Shown piece after piece: positions 1-6,742 of a stretch of 39,866 bases of DNA. Both the position numbers and the translations under genes were made by a program. A model generated the notes under the pieces. That model had not been told where the DNA came from. It ran no database searches and was given only the letters and a program-made list of their open reading frames with translations. Numbering within the stretch: the stretch's first letter is position 1; each line of letters starts with the position of its first letter. This DNA is from G020354945 sp964570585. GTDB lineage: Bacteria > Omnitrophota > Gorgyraeia > JABMRG01 > JAFGKX01. Location of the stretch: assembly GCA_964570585.1 (NCBI GenBank), contig CAZMYR010000012.1:1-39866 (forward strand), given 5' to 3'.

Positions 1-1
1 A

Positions 2-27
2 TATTTTACAGGCTGTATTTTACAGGC
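2..27. repeat. Two copies of a 14-nt-period direct repeat
   Basis: TATTTTACAGGC occurs at 2-13 and again at 16-27, just downstream of the GAF-ANTAR gene stop. The array may continue outside the window. No function is visible; it resembles the short intergenic tandem repeats found elsewhere in this window. Confidence 0.6.
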
Positions 28-43
28 CAGAAAAGCCTATTAA

Positions 44-763
44 TTATATGTTTTTCAATTCCTTTGTGAGCATGATAGCCTCTGCGATCTCTCGCATTGT
101 CCGGCGGGTATTCATACTCTGTTTTTGGATTTTTTTATAGGCGTCTTCGCCGGAGAGTCCGGTTTCTTTCATCAGTATATCTTTTGCCCTCTCGATTAAC
201 TTGCGAGACTCGAGTTCCTCCTGGATGATTTTTGTCTTAGTGATTAATTCGGTGTTTTTGATAGCCACTGCTGCTTGATTTGCAACAGTTGTCAATATTT
301 TAATTTCAGCTTGAGTAAATTTATGGGGTTTTGAGGTATAACAATTTATTACGCCTATAGGCTTATCCTTAATACTTAAAGGAACACTTAGTAGAGAACA
401 TAGCCTTTCCTTTTTTGCAATCTCTTTATTTATATAGTGGAGGTCTTTCTTAACATCCTGAACCACCATGGGTTTGTTTTCTTTAAAGACTTTGCCAACT
501 ATGCCTTTACCTATCTTTATATTGGGTTTTTTATTATAGGTCTCACTTACGGATTGAGTTGCCCTAATTACAAGTTCATTTTTATCTTCATCCAAAAGCA
601 TTAATGAACAAATCTTAGAATACATCACTTGGGCAGTTACTGTTACAACGAGCTTTAAAATGTCGCCTAAATATAATTCGCTTGTAATAGCCTTGCTAAT
701 AGCCATAAAGGCGTCGATTTTTTGCGTATTAATCTCTCTTTTCTTTTTTTTGATTTTTCCCAT
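44..763 (-). CDS. GAF and ANTAR domain regulator
   Basis: This 239-aa cytoplasmic regulator has a basic N-terminus, a GAF sensor domain at about residues 20-170 (with the core segments GKGIVGKVF and SVPLSIKDKPIGVINCY), a short coiled linker, and a C-terminal ANTAR domain at about 180-236 (LIERAKDILMKETGLSGEDAYKKI). ANTAR domains bind twin-hairpin RNA and prevent transcription termination; GAF domains bind small molecules. Its RNA target is unknown. In other bacteria such proteins often control nitrogen assimilation, which would fit the nearby gltX/tRNA-Gln, but that link is inference. It lies outside the putative integrated element and is probably a host gene. The start at 763 has only a weak purine stretch upstream. 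Confidence 0.85.
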   Translation of the reverse strand: MGKIKKKKREINTQKIDAFMAISKAITSELYLGDILKLVVTVTAQVMYSKICSLMLLDEDKNELVIRATQSVSETYNKKPNIKIGKGIVGKVFKENKPMVVQDVKKDLHYINKEIAKKERLCSLLSVPLSIKDKPIGVINCYTSKPHKFTQAEIKILTTVANQAAVAIKNTELITKTKIIQEELESRKLIERAKDILMKETGLSGEDAYKKIQKQSMNTRRTMREIAEAIMLTKELKNI

Positions 764-863
764 ATTAAGTTCTTGCTTTTCCTTTGTTCATTTTAATGCA
801 ACTCCTTTAACACTAATTATTTATTCCAATTTAATCAATGTTTCTGCCATCTGCTTCATAATC

Positions 864-938
864 TTACCATAACACAATCATCGGCCAGCGGTGAACACCA
901 AGTATCTTGGCCGTCTCTGTCATGGTATATTTCTTCAT
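864..938 (-). pseudogene. Truncated helix-turn-helix (excisionase/MerR-like) gene fragment
   Basis: A 24-aa reading frame begins MKKYTMTETAKILGVHR, the classic N-terminal half of an HTH_17/excisionase-type DNA-binding domain (first helix plus turn). The expected recognition helix and wing are missing: the frame goes to WPMIVLW and stops. It lies between the GAF-ANTAR gene and the terminase-side end of the mobile element. It may be a decayed xis/alpA-like gene of the element, or a host gene cut at the element's left junction. No strong ribosome binding site is present. The homology is short, so confidence is modest. Confidence 0.4.
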
Positions 939-1010
939 AATAAATGGCCACTTCAATAAGCATCCGTATTGTACTGTATTAAATAACCCTATACAAGGTA
1001 TTTCTTTTTA

Positions 1011-1205
1011 TCATTTTCCTTCCTTCTCCGTTGAATAGCATAATAAAAACATCTTAGACAAAACCTCGATTCCATCATAGAACGATTTACGAGCTTCCTC
1101 TAATTCAATGTAGGACAGGCCGCGTTGCTTTAACCTTATTTCTAACGCGTCCCATCCTCGTGGCTTAACATTTATCTCTTCACCATTCCTCTGCATCTGC
1201 TTCAT
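1011..1205 (-). CDS. Small hypothetical protein downstream of terS
   Basis: This 64-aa protein is charged and probably soluble, with a likely helical core (SYIELEEARKSFYDGIEVLSKMF). It starts inside the last codons of the terminase small-subunit gene (26-bp overlap), with purine-rich AGGAAAGGG upstream of the ATG, so translational coupling is plausible. A second ATG lies three codons in. No family is recognised. In ordinary phages the large terminase would follow here; this ORF is far too short for that. The overlap, composition and position support a real gene, but only moderately. Confidence 0.5.
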   Translation of the reverse strand: MKQMQRNGEEINVKPRGWDALEIRLKQRGLSYIELEEARKSFYDGIEVLSKMFLLCYSTEKEGK

Positions 1206-1815
1206 CTATCCCTTTCCTCACACCTGCGAATTCCTCGATTATTTCAACGATGGCTTCATACAAAACAGTTTCTATTTCCCTCGGTTCTCTCATTGCCAAA
1301 ACAGGAGCCAACCTCGTAGGTAAAGCTAAGAACGAACGCTTGACTGCTAGAATCCTTGCGATCCTACCTTTTTCCATCTCCTCTCTTGAGACAAGTTCAC
1401 CTAAGGTCTTTTCATATTCAATCTTGATTAAAAGGGCCTTGTTCTTGCGGTACTCTATATCCCATTTTTCCTTTTCAGTTTCGCCTAGGTTCTTACACCA
1501 CTGCTTTGTCATCCTCCAGGCCTTGATATCCAGAAGGTCGTAATTGCCTTCGGAAGTAACAGGCATATCCTGACTAACCCATCGTTCAACAGTTCGTTTG
1601 TCAACGCCAAGGGCCTGCGCCACCTCTCCTTGAGTTCTAACAACTCCTGGTGACAAGGGTGACCCTTCAAATATCTCGACTTCTTTTATCTCGGAAACAG
1701 AAAGAGGCTTCCCGCTCTGCAGCTTGTTATACAAATAAAGTTGTCTTTTTTTCTTGGCTATCTCGGCAATACCCTTTTTGTTTGCTTCGTTTTGCTTGTT
1801 CTGTTCTTCTGCCAT
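1180..1815 (-). CDS. terS: Phage terminase small subunit (Nu1-like)
   Basis: This 211-aa protein would recognise packaging-site DNA for a phage terminase. Residues 1-45 are basic and helical. Residues 61-80 form a helix-turn-helix (GEVAQALGVDKRTVERW) followed by the wing MPVTSEG. Residues 120-200 carry the helical signature of Nu1-type small terminases (ALLIKIEYEKTLGELV, then SFLALPTRLAPVLA and a final acidic helix). I start at the ATG at 1815, which has AGGAGG nine bases upstream, rather than the upstream GTG at 1851, which lies inside a terminator-like hairpin. No large terminase, portal or capsid gene is present, so it may act with a helper phage's TerL. The HTH plus LPTRLAP pattern makes the family assignment fairly firm; function is inferred. 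Confidence 0.75.
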   Translation of the reverse strand: MAEEQNKQNEANKKGIAEIAKKKRQLYLYNKLQSGKPLSVSEIKEVEIFEGSPLSPGVVRTQGEVAQALGVDKRTVERWVSQDMPVTSEGNYDLLDIKAWRMTKQWCKNLGETEKEKWDIEYRKNKALLIKIEYEKTLGELVSREEMEKGRIARILAVKRSFLALPTRLAPVLAMREPREIETVLYEAIVEIIEEFAGVRKGIDEADAEEW

Positions 1816-1833
1816 GGTAATTTCCCTCCTTTT

Positions 1834-1868
1834 TAAAAAACCGACATTCACAAAGGGCTAATGTCGGT
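1834..1868 (-). terminator. Terminator-like attenuator hairpin directly upstream of terS
   Basis: On the minus strand a 9-bp perfect stem (ACCGACATT / AATGTCGGT, 1840-1868) with an 11-nt loop is followed immediately by TTTTTT. Then comes the Shine-Dalgarno AGGAGG (1825-1830) and the terS start (1815). A rho-independent terminator between promoter and ribosome binding site implies that terS is transcribed only when the hairpin is bypassed, by antitermination or an alternative fold. This is seen directly as sequence; regulation is inference. Confidence 0.65.
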
Positions 1869-2142
1869 CTATTTGCCTAATTCTGCCCCATTTGTCTATT
1901 GGGATAAAATCCCATAACCCCTTTATTTACAGCGTGTTTGCCCCGTAAATGCCTCAGGTTGAGCCTTTCTCAACCCTTTAACCATACCGACACCGACACC
2001 CAAAAAAACGAACCTAAAATCACTGACAAAGTGCGCCTCAACAGACCCGAGGCCCCAAGCCCCCCTTCCAAGGACCCCTACTTCCCAAACATTAAATTGA
2101 TAACCGTGAACGTTGTGAACGTAAAATCGCTACTTTCTATTT
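1869..2142. other. Gene-free region with palindromes and a tandem repeat upstream of terS
   Basis: No convincing gene lies here. It holds a hyphenated palindrome TGGGATaaaATCCCA (1900-1914), a 7-bp stem GGTTGAG/CTCAACC with a 5-nt loop (1957-1975) and two tandem copies of GTGAACGT (2106-2113 and 2115-2122). Any of these could be operators or a packaging site for the element; none has a clear T-tract. A plus-strand frame across it (1938-2192) has unnatural composition. Confidence 0.4.
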
Positions 2143-2526
2143 TTATAAGAGGCTTATCACAGTACCGTCGAATAGATCCAGAACCTGCCTGATTATCTCT
2201 GGAAGAAGCCCACGCTCAAGAAGTTGGTCAACTAACACCTTCCGCTTTTCTTCCGGCAGGCTAATCCACATATAATTAAACCTGCTTTCCCATCTTCTAA
2301 GCTCCTGCCTGTGTTGATCTATCCCCTGAGCGTCTTTACCTTGACGGGCACAAGCAGGCTGGCTATGCAACCATTGGCTTTTATTCTGTATTGCCTCATA
2401 GAGTTTTACCATCTCATCGATTCCGCCTTGCCTCTGATCCTCCACAACAACTATCCAGGATTGACTCCTTCGTGTTTTTAGCTTCCTAATACCATCCACT
2501 AAAATATTCGTCTTACTACCTCTCAT
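2143..2526 (-). CDS. Hypothetical protein of the integrated element
   Basis: This 127-aa protein is not recognised. Composition is protein-like. A basic N-terminus (GIRKLKTRRSQSWIVVV) is followed by a charged middle (QHRQELRRWESRFNYMW) and a helical C-terminus (EEKRKVLVDQLLERGLLPEII). No membrane segment or catalytic motif is visible. It lies between the iteron-like field and the terS leader, where phage satellites often carry capsid-size or packaging-interference genes; that positional hint is not evidence of function. There is no good ribosome binding site before the ATG at 2526; an internal ATG near 2412 could be the true start. Confidence 0.5.
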   Translation of the reverse strand: MRGSKTNILVDGIRKLKTRRSQSWIVVVEDQRQGGIDEMVKLYEAIQNKSQWLHSQPACARQGKDAQGIDQHRQELRRWESRFNYMWISLPEEKRKVLVDQLLERGLLPEIIRQVLDLFDGTVISLL

Positions 2527-2531
2527 TTTTT

Positions 2532-2681
2532 TTAAGACTTTAAGCCAGCAAGGGTTAACCCCTTGTAAAACAAAGGCTTATGCTGCCTTAAAACCTGTCT
2601 TGAAACTGTCTTAATCCATTTAAGACTATTTAAGGCGTCGTAACCCATTGAAAACAAGGGGAAAACAGCCATTTGTCTTAA
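2532..2681. repeat. Iteron-like repeat field downstream of the primase-helicase; candidate element origin
   Basis: TTAAGAC or its complement GTCTTAA occurs at 2532-2538, 2608-2614, 2620-2626 and 2675-2681. The middle pair forms a perfect 7-bp inverted repeat with a 5-nt spacer. CAAGGG boxes lie at 2549-2554, 2560-2565 (inverted, forming a palindrome with loop TTAAC) and 2655-2660. The field starts just past the end of the replication gene. In SaPI-type satellites the origin lies immediately after pri/rep and contains iterons, so this is a reasonable candidate origin. Function is inference. Confidence 0.45.
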
Positions 2682-2729
2682 AGTCTCAAAATTATTCCCA
2701 CCTGATAAAAGAAACATCTTTGGATACCC

Positions 2730-5225
2730 CTATATCTTGAACCTCTCGCATAAGTCCTGAAACTCCGAAACCTTTAAAATATATACCCGCTTTTTGTTTC
2801 CCTCGATACGCCTCTGCTCTGATACAATCTTAGCTTTTTTAAGCTTGCGGGTAAGGAGGTTTGTCCGCTCAATCCAGTAAAAGTCCTCATTCGCCTTGAA
2901 GTATTCAAGCACTTTTTCCGCCTCAAATATACGAATGTCTCCATCTTCACCGACAGACGATATATCATCAAGCATTGTTTTAACCACATTAAGTATTTTA
3001 TAGGTATCATTCTGTGAAACGCTGTCAGACTGTTTTTCCTCAACGGATTTTTTGCTTAATGCTTCCATCATATCGGTTAACTTCGTATTACTGGACTGTA
3101 CATCTATAACATTAGCAAGCAGAAACACCGGCTCCCATATATCAAGCTCACGATTAGTTAAATCGCTCATACCTTCAATAATGTCACCCTGTGCATAATA
3201 AACCTCTGCTATATCTTTGGCATAGACAAGAGCAAACATGTAAAGCTCATCTCTTATGCTTCGTTGTAATTCAAAAATCTCCGCAGTCTCCTTATACCGT
3301 TGGACAGCCTCAGCGTCCTTTTTACGTAATAGCGGGATACGGACAGTGCGATCCTGCAATACGTCATCGATGTCATTTATCCCGGCAAACATCTTTGGCG
3401 AATAGGCATTGTATGCCTTAACCACAAATCCGCCTTTTCCTGTGCCTTCCGTCCGTTTAACAATACCTGATTTATTAAAACCGGAATTGAGAACGCTAAT
3501 AAGTGAACCATACGTGTCTTTATCCCGTTTACGTAACTGTTCGACTTCATCAATAAACATTGTTATCAAGTTATTGGAAATATCCCGAAAGATAACCGAC
3601 TCTGTGGGGTTGGTGATAAGCTCGCCGTTAAATGCAATCGCTGAAAGTATCTCCATTAAAAGCGTCTTGCCTGAGCCTTTCTCGGCATTAAGCCAAACGT
3701 AAGGGTAATAGCGGAATATCATAAAAATATACGTTCCCATCACCCATAACGTAATAAAGCTCAAATACAATTCATCAGGGAAGTGTATAAATCGCTTTAT
3801 ATAGTCATACACCTTAACATATAACTTGGGCATATTAACCGAATATTTATTCTCAACGAACGCCCTTATGCCTTTATAAGAAAACCTGGCTGTATCAACG
3901 GTTGCATGTTTTAAGATAAAACCTTCCGGCTCTGCGTACTCAAAAACAAATAGGCGTTTATCTGATGTAACAATACAGGGCTCATCCTTTATCTTTACGG
4001 TAAAGCTCATTATGCCGTTTATAAAATCCTGTGCCGGATGGACAGTCCGTGAGCCTTCCTCGTCATGCAGTATCTCGATAAGGTCGTCTTTATTTAATCG
4101 TTTTTTATCCTCGCTGTCTTTCGGCTCTTTTCTATATACCTTCAACACCTTTTCATAGCTCTTTAAATCTTCATTGGTAAAGCTGAAATGCTCCTTAATG
4201 GTATGCTTTAAAATTGCGTCGGCCTGTGCGATGTTAAACTCCGCTATTTCTTTAAGGATTGGATCAAGTAATGTAGGAATTTTTGTCTTTGACGTATCCT
4301 GCGGAATGGCTTTTATTCGTGCCTCAAGCTTTGATAAGCTGTCCTCTGATAAAAGAGCGTCCGTCTTGCTAATTTCTGTTTGCCTTACTTCAAAACCGTA
4401 TTTTTCTTTTGCTATCCGTAAAACCTCATTAAATCTATCTCCCCTTAATCCGCCTGTAACAGCTTCACTGCAGTCAACAACTCCTTCTAGTACGGCAATA
4501 AGTAAAATAGCACCACCCCCGGAATTACAACGGAAGCAGTGCCAGACGTTTTTATCGGGATGAACAACGAAGTTATTGTTATTTGTTGAACCGTGGACAG
4601 GGTGCGAGCATACAAGCTGGCTTCCGACTTTCTTTAACTGGACGCCTGCTTTGTTTAAAACATCAACCACGCTTATATCGCTTATCTCTGCTTCAGTGTC
4701 TTTGTGTGGATATTCAAAAGGGATATACTCAACAAACTCGGAGTAAATGAGTTCACGGCTTATCTCTGCAATCTCAATGTCATTGACAAGCTGATATTCT
4801 GTTCCTGTATCCGGATGAATTGAACCCGCGCCGACAACCTGCGAACCTTTGGCGATAATCTCCCCGAAATGATCGTCTTTTTCTGCGGGGCCTTTCTTTA
4901 ATACAATTTTTTTATCTATGCCCTCGCAAAAGTAATAATAATGGTATCCCTGTCCAGGGGTTCTTACGCTGAGAGTCTTCGGAAATTTATTCTCTACAAT
5001 ATCGATTATTTCCTTCGAGTCAGCGTCAACTATGATAAGGCCGCCGTATCCGCCCTGCACGCCGTAATTATTACCATGATCAATCCACGGCTGAATGTCC
5101 TTATATGAATAAGGCCTATTTTGCCAATCCGGCTCAAAGGGTATTTTTGTTTTTGGCTTTAGTTTAACAAATCCGAAGTGTTCTCTTTGCAACTGCTGAG
5201 GTATTTTGTTTTTTACAATCTCCAT
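2730..5225 (-). CDS. Replication protein: prim-pol, zinc finger and helicase/ATPase
   Basis: This 831-aa protein is likely the element's own primase-helicase. Residues 1-175 form an archaeo-eukaryotic prim-pol domain with the metal-binding motif VDAD (66-69) and the GSIHPDTG motif (about 134-141). A zinc-binding segment follows (CSHPVH near 206-211, CFRC at 230-233), resembling the CHC2 finger of primases. After a helical linker comes a P-loop ATPase with Walker A AEKGSGKT (about 514-521), Walker B ITMFIDEVE (about 554-562) and arginine finger LQDRTVRIPL. I prefer ATG 5225, with AAGGAG nine bases upstream; ATG 5252 overlaps the upstream gene by 8 bp and could be used by coupling. The C-terminus is a probable winged helix. 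Such prim-pol/helicase fusions initiate plasmid, satellite and phage replication. Confidence 0.85.
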   Translation of the reverse strand: MEIVKNKIPQQLQREHFGFVKLKPKTKIPFEPDWQNRPYSYKDIQPWIDHGNNYGVQGGYGGLIIVDADSKEIIDIVENKFPKTLSVRTPGQGYHYYYFCEGIDKKIVLKKGPAEKDDHFGEIIAKGSQVVGAGSIHPDTGTEYQLVNDIEIAEISRELIYSEFVEYIPFEYPHKDTEAEISDISVVDVLNKAGVQLKKVGSQLVCSHPVHGSTNNNNFVVHPDKNVWHCFRCNSGGGAILLIAVLEGVVDCSEAVTGGLRGDRFNEVLRIAKEKYGFEVRQTEISKTDALLSEDSLSKLEARIKAIPQDTSKTKIPTLLDPILKEIAEFNIAQADAILKHTIKEHFSFTNEDLKSYEKVLKVYRKEPKDSEDKKRLNKDDLIEILHDEEGSRTVHPAQDFINGIMSFTVKIKDEPCIVTSDKRLFVFEYAEPEGFILKHATVDTARFSYKGIRAFVENKYSVNMPKLYVKVYDYIKRFIHFPDELYLSFITLWVMGTYIFMIFRYYPYVWLNAEKGSGKTLLMEILSAIAFNGELITNPTESVIFRDISNNLITMFIDEVEQLRKRDKDTYGSLISVLNSGFNKSGIVKRTEGTGKGGFVVKAYNAYSPKMFAGINDIDDVLQDRTVRIPLLRKKDAEAVQRYKETAEIFELQRSIRDELYMFALVYAKDIAEVYYAQGDIIEGMSDLTNRELDIWEPVFLLANVIDVQSSNTKLTDMMEALSKKSVEEKQSDSVSQNDTYKILNVVKTMLDDISSVGEDGDIRIFEAEKVLEYFKANEDFYWIERTNLLTRKLKKAKIVSEQRRIEGNKKRVYILKVSEFQDLCERFKI

Positions 5226-5244
5226 TTCAATATACTCCTTACGG

Positions 5245-5481
5245 TTACACATTAAAGACCATTGTCTTTAAATCCTGTATTGCGTTCTTAAAAGCAGTAA
5301 TACTCACCATGCCGTCGTTGAAAAATTCCTGTATGAGCTCCTTGCGGTCATCTCTATCGTCAAAGATGAAAATAAACCTATTGCCTGATCGCTGTTTATC
5401 CAGAAGTCTCAATCCTTTTGCTTTTAGATAAGCTGAAAGGTAAAGGTCACTTGTCTTGTAAGTGTCTATTGCTTTCGTCAT
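5245..5481 (-). CDS. DUF5659 family protein
   Basis: This 78-aa protein contains the pattern typical of DUF5659: TSDLYLSAYLKAKGLRLL, then RFIFIFDDRDD and a final helix ending AFKNAIQDLKTMVF. Members are common in phages and integrative elements and often lie next to replication genes; their biochemical role is unknown. The gene overlaps the end of the upstream 55-aa ORF by 35 bp and touches the primase gene, so it belongs to the early leftward operon. No catalytic residues or membrane segments are visible. Confidence 0.7.
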   Translation of the reverse strand: MTKAIDTYKTSDLYLSAYLKAKGLRLLDKQRSGNRFIFIFDDRDDRKELIQEFFNDGMVSITAFKNAIQDLKTMVFNV

Positions 5482-5614
5482 TATTTAAAGCCTCTCCATC
5501 TTTCGCCAGCGCTTGGCTTGCCATAAAATCCCGGGCAATGATCCTCGCCAGCATACGAAGTCCGTCGGTTAAGTGCCTATCAGTTTCTTTTTCTTCAACA
5601 CAAACAACGCTCAT
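5447..5614 (-). CDS. Small 55-aa protein coupled to the Cro-like gene
   Basis: A 55-aa frame starts MSVVCVEEKETDRHLTDG and contains an amphipathic helix (LRMLARIIARDFMASQALA). Its ATG overlaps the stop of the upstream regulator gene as ATGA (5611-5614), the usual arrangement for translational coupling. Its end overlaps the DUF5659 gene by 35 bp. No family is recognised. Element operons often carry small proteins at this position (for example derepression or replication accessory factors), but nothing here identifies a role. Support comes from the coupled start and continuous operon structure. Confidence 0.5.
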   Translation of the reverse strand: MSVVCVEEKETDRHLTDGLRMLARIIARDFMASQALAKDGEALNNDESNRHLQDK

Positions 5615-5835
5615 TTTTTGCCTGTCTTTTTAATAACAAAAAGATCGTCAAAGTCATGTTCCGGCAGATTATCCATAATTCTTTGCCGAATCTTAGGCGA
5701 TGGATTCCTTGAGCCGTCCATTAACTGGGACATATACCCACTGCTTAGCTCTAATTTATGGGCAAGCCAATTCTGCGATTTACATCTTCGTATCAATATT
5801 TCTTGAATTGCTGCTTTTCTTATAAAAACCTTCAT
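5611..5835 (-). CDS. Cro-like XRE-family regulator
   Basis: This 74-aa protein has a helix-turn-helix at about residues 12-55 (SQNWLAHKLELSSGYMSQLMDG). It is the first gene of the leftward operon, divergent from the CI-like repressor, so it most likely plays the Cro/Str part of a genetic switch. The start at 5835 is firm: AAGGAGGG lies a few bases upstream. Its promoter has near-consensus boxes (-35 TTGACA, 17 bp, -10 TATACT), and an 11-bp inverted repeat covers the -10 and start region. The stop overlaps the start of the next small gene (ATGA). Confidence 0.8.
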   Translation of the reverse strand: MKVFIRKAAIQEILIRRCKSQNWLAHKLELSSGYMSQLMDGSRNPSPKIRQRIMDNLPEHDFDDLFVIKKTGKK

Positions 5836-5851
5836 CCAACCCTCCTTGTTA

Positions 5852-5881
5852 ACTATGGCTAATTGTTTTGTTAGCTATAGT
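5852..5881. promoter_or_regulatory. Operator: 11-bp inverted repeat over the leftward promoter
   Basis: ACTATGGCTAA (5852-5862) and TTAGCTATAGT (5871-5881) form a near-perfect dyad (one mismatch) with an 8-nt spacer. It overlaps the -10 box and transcription start of the leftward promoter. A further GCTAA half-site lies at 5914-5918. It is a likely binding site for the CI-like and/or Cro-like protein encoded on either side. Confidence 0.7.
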
Positions 5882-5907
5882 ATATCAATAAAAGCTGCGC
5901 CTGTCAA
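5879..5907 (-). promoter_or_regulatory. Leftward sigma-70-type promoter of the replication operon
   Basis: On the minus strand, TTGACA (5902-5907), a 17-nt spacer and TATACT (5879-5884) give an almost perfect housekeeping promoter. It drives the Cro-like gene and everything downstream. The inverted repeat covering the -10 box suggests tight repression in the integrated state. Confidence 0.8.
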
Positions 5908-5927
5908 TACTCAGCTAAAGATTTCGC

Positions 5928-5956
5928 TTGCAATAGTTATCATTGTGTGATAGGAT
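5928..5956 (+). promoter_or_regulatory. Rightward promoter of the repressor and recombinase
   Basis: TTGCAA (5928-5933), a 17-nt spacer and TAGGAT (5951-5956) lie 27 bp upstream of the repressor start. A small dyad TATCA-ttgtg-TGATA (5938-5952) sits in the spacer and could be an autoregulatory operator. The -10 is weaker than that of the leftward promoter. Confidence 0.6.
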
Positions 5957-5982
5957 TGTTTTACTAAAGGGAGGGTACAATT

Positions 5983-6741
5983 ATGAGAGAACTGTCAAAA
6001 TACATAAAAAAATTACGGGGGAAAATGTCCATTCGGCAGGTCGCTGAAAAAACAGGAATTTCAAATGCTTATCTGTCGCAATTAGAAAGCGGGAAAAGGG
6101 ATAATCCCCATCCAGAAGTATTGAAAAAATTGGCTAAGTTTTTTGGTATTCCGGTTGTCGAATTCCTGAAAATAGCAGGATACTTAGATGATAAAAAAAC
6201 AAAAGAAGAAACCTATGAGCAGAGAATCGAAAAGGCTTTTTCCCATGTCATAAATGACCCGCGATTTAATACTGGATCATGCATTAACCCCGGCGATTTG
6301 TCCTTAGACGTAAAGAAATACGTCCTTAAGCTATACGCGCACAATGTCAAAAAATCATTACTTTTTAGCAGGCCATTCCCCTCAAGCACTATCGTAAACA
6401 AAGGCATCGTTAAAACACTTTGCTGGAAAACCAAGGGCGTTACAAGAAGTACTTACCGCTCGGGAAACAAACTATTCGCTCGGTATCGGGTCCAAGTCAC
6501 CTGTATAGAAAGCGAAGGAGAATTTGACGAGGATAAAATCTATTATGAAGGCCCGAAAAAGGGCACCGAGAAAATAACTCAAACCGTAACAGGAGAAGGT
6601 GAATTTGCCGAAGACGTGACTAACTTTAAAGGATATGAAACATTCTTATTGATTCAAGCAACCGATAATGCAGTAAAAAACGCCCTTCCAAAAATCAAAG
6701 GAACGAACTGGGCATCTATCGTTAGACCCTTTGGAGAATGA
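5983..6741 (+). CDS. CI/Stl-like repressor (XRE family)
   Basis: This 252-aa protein has an N-terminal XRE helix-turn-helix (about 16-60, SIRQVAEKTGISNAYLSQLE) followed by a typical phage-repressor stretch (FGIPVVEFLKIAGYL). The remaining 170 residues show no LexA/CI-type peptidase Ser-Lys dyad that I can see, so SOS-driven self-cleavage looks unlikely. Derepression might instead need a partner protein, as for SaPI Stl. The start has GGGAGG eight bases upstream. The gene is divergent from the Cro-like gene and its stop lies two bases before the recombinase start, so repressor and recombinase are co-transcribed. The C-terminal half is unassigned. Confidence 0.75.
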   Translation: MRELSKYIKKLRGKMSIRQVAEKTGISNAYLSQLESGKRDNPHPEVLKKLAKFFGIPVVEFLKIAGYLDDKKTKEETYEQRIEKAFSHVINDPRFNTGSCINPGDLSLDVKKYVLKLYAHNVKKSLLFSRPFPSSTIVNKGIVKTLCWKTKGVTRSTYRSGNKLFARYRVQVTCIESEGEFDEDKIYYEGPKKGTEKITQTVTGEGEFAEDVTNFKGYETFLLIQATDNAVKNALPKIKGTNWASIVRPFGE

Positions 6742-6742
6742 A

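Noticed and set aside
1834..1868. ANTAR target hairpin controlled by the neighbouring GAF-ANTAR protein
   Set aside because: ANTAR targets are paired stems with 6-nt loops carrying fixed A and G; this single stem has an 11-nt loop.
1938..2192. Plus-strand 84-codon ORF between the terS leader and the hypothetical gene
   Set aside because: Proline/threonine-rich composition unlike a folded protein, opposite to the operon direction, no ribosome site, and overlaps a coding gene.
2532..2717. 61-codon minus-strand ORF after the primase-helicase gene
   Set aside because: It lies entirely over the iteron-like repeat field, its peptide has no recognisable feature and the ribosome site is poor; the open frame is probably incidental.
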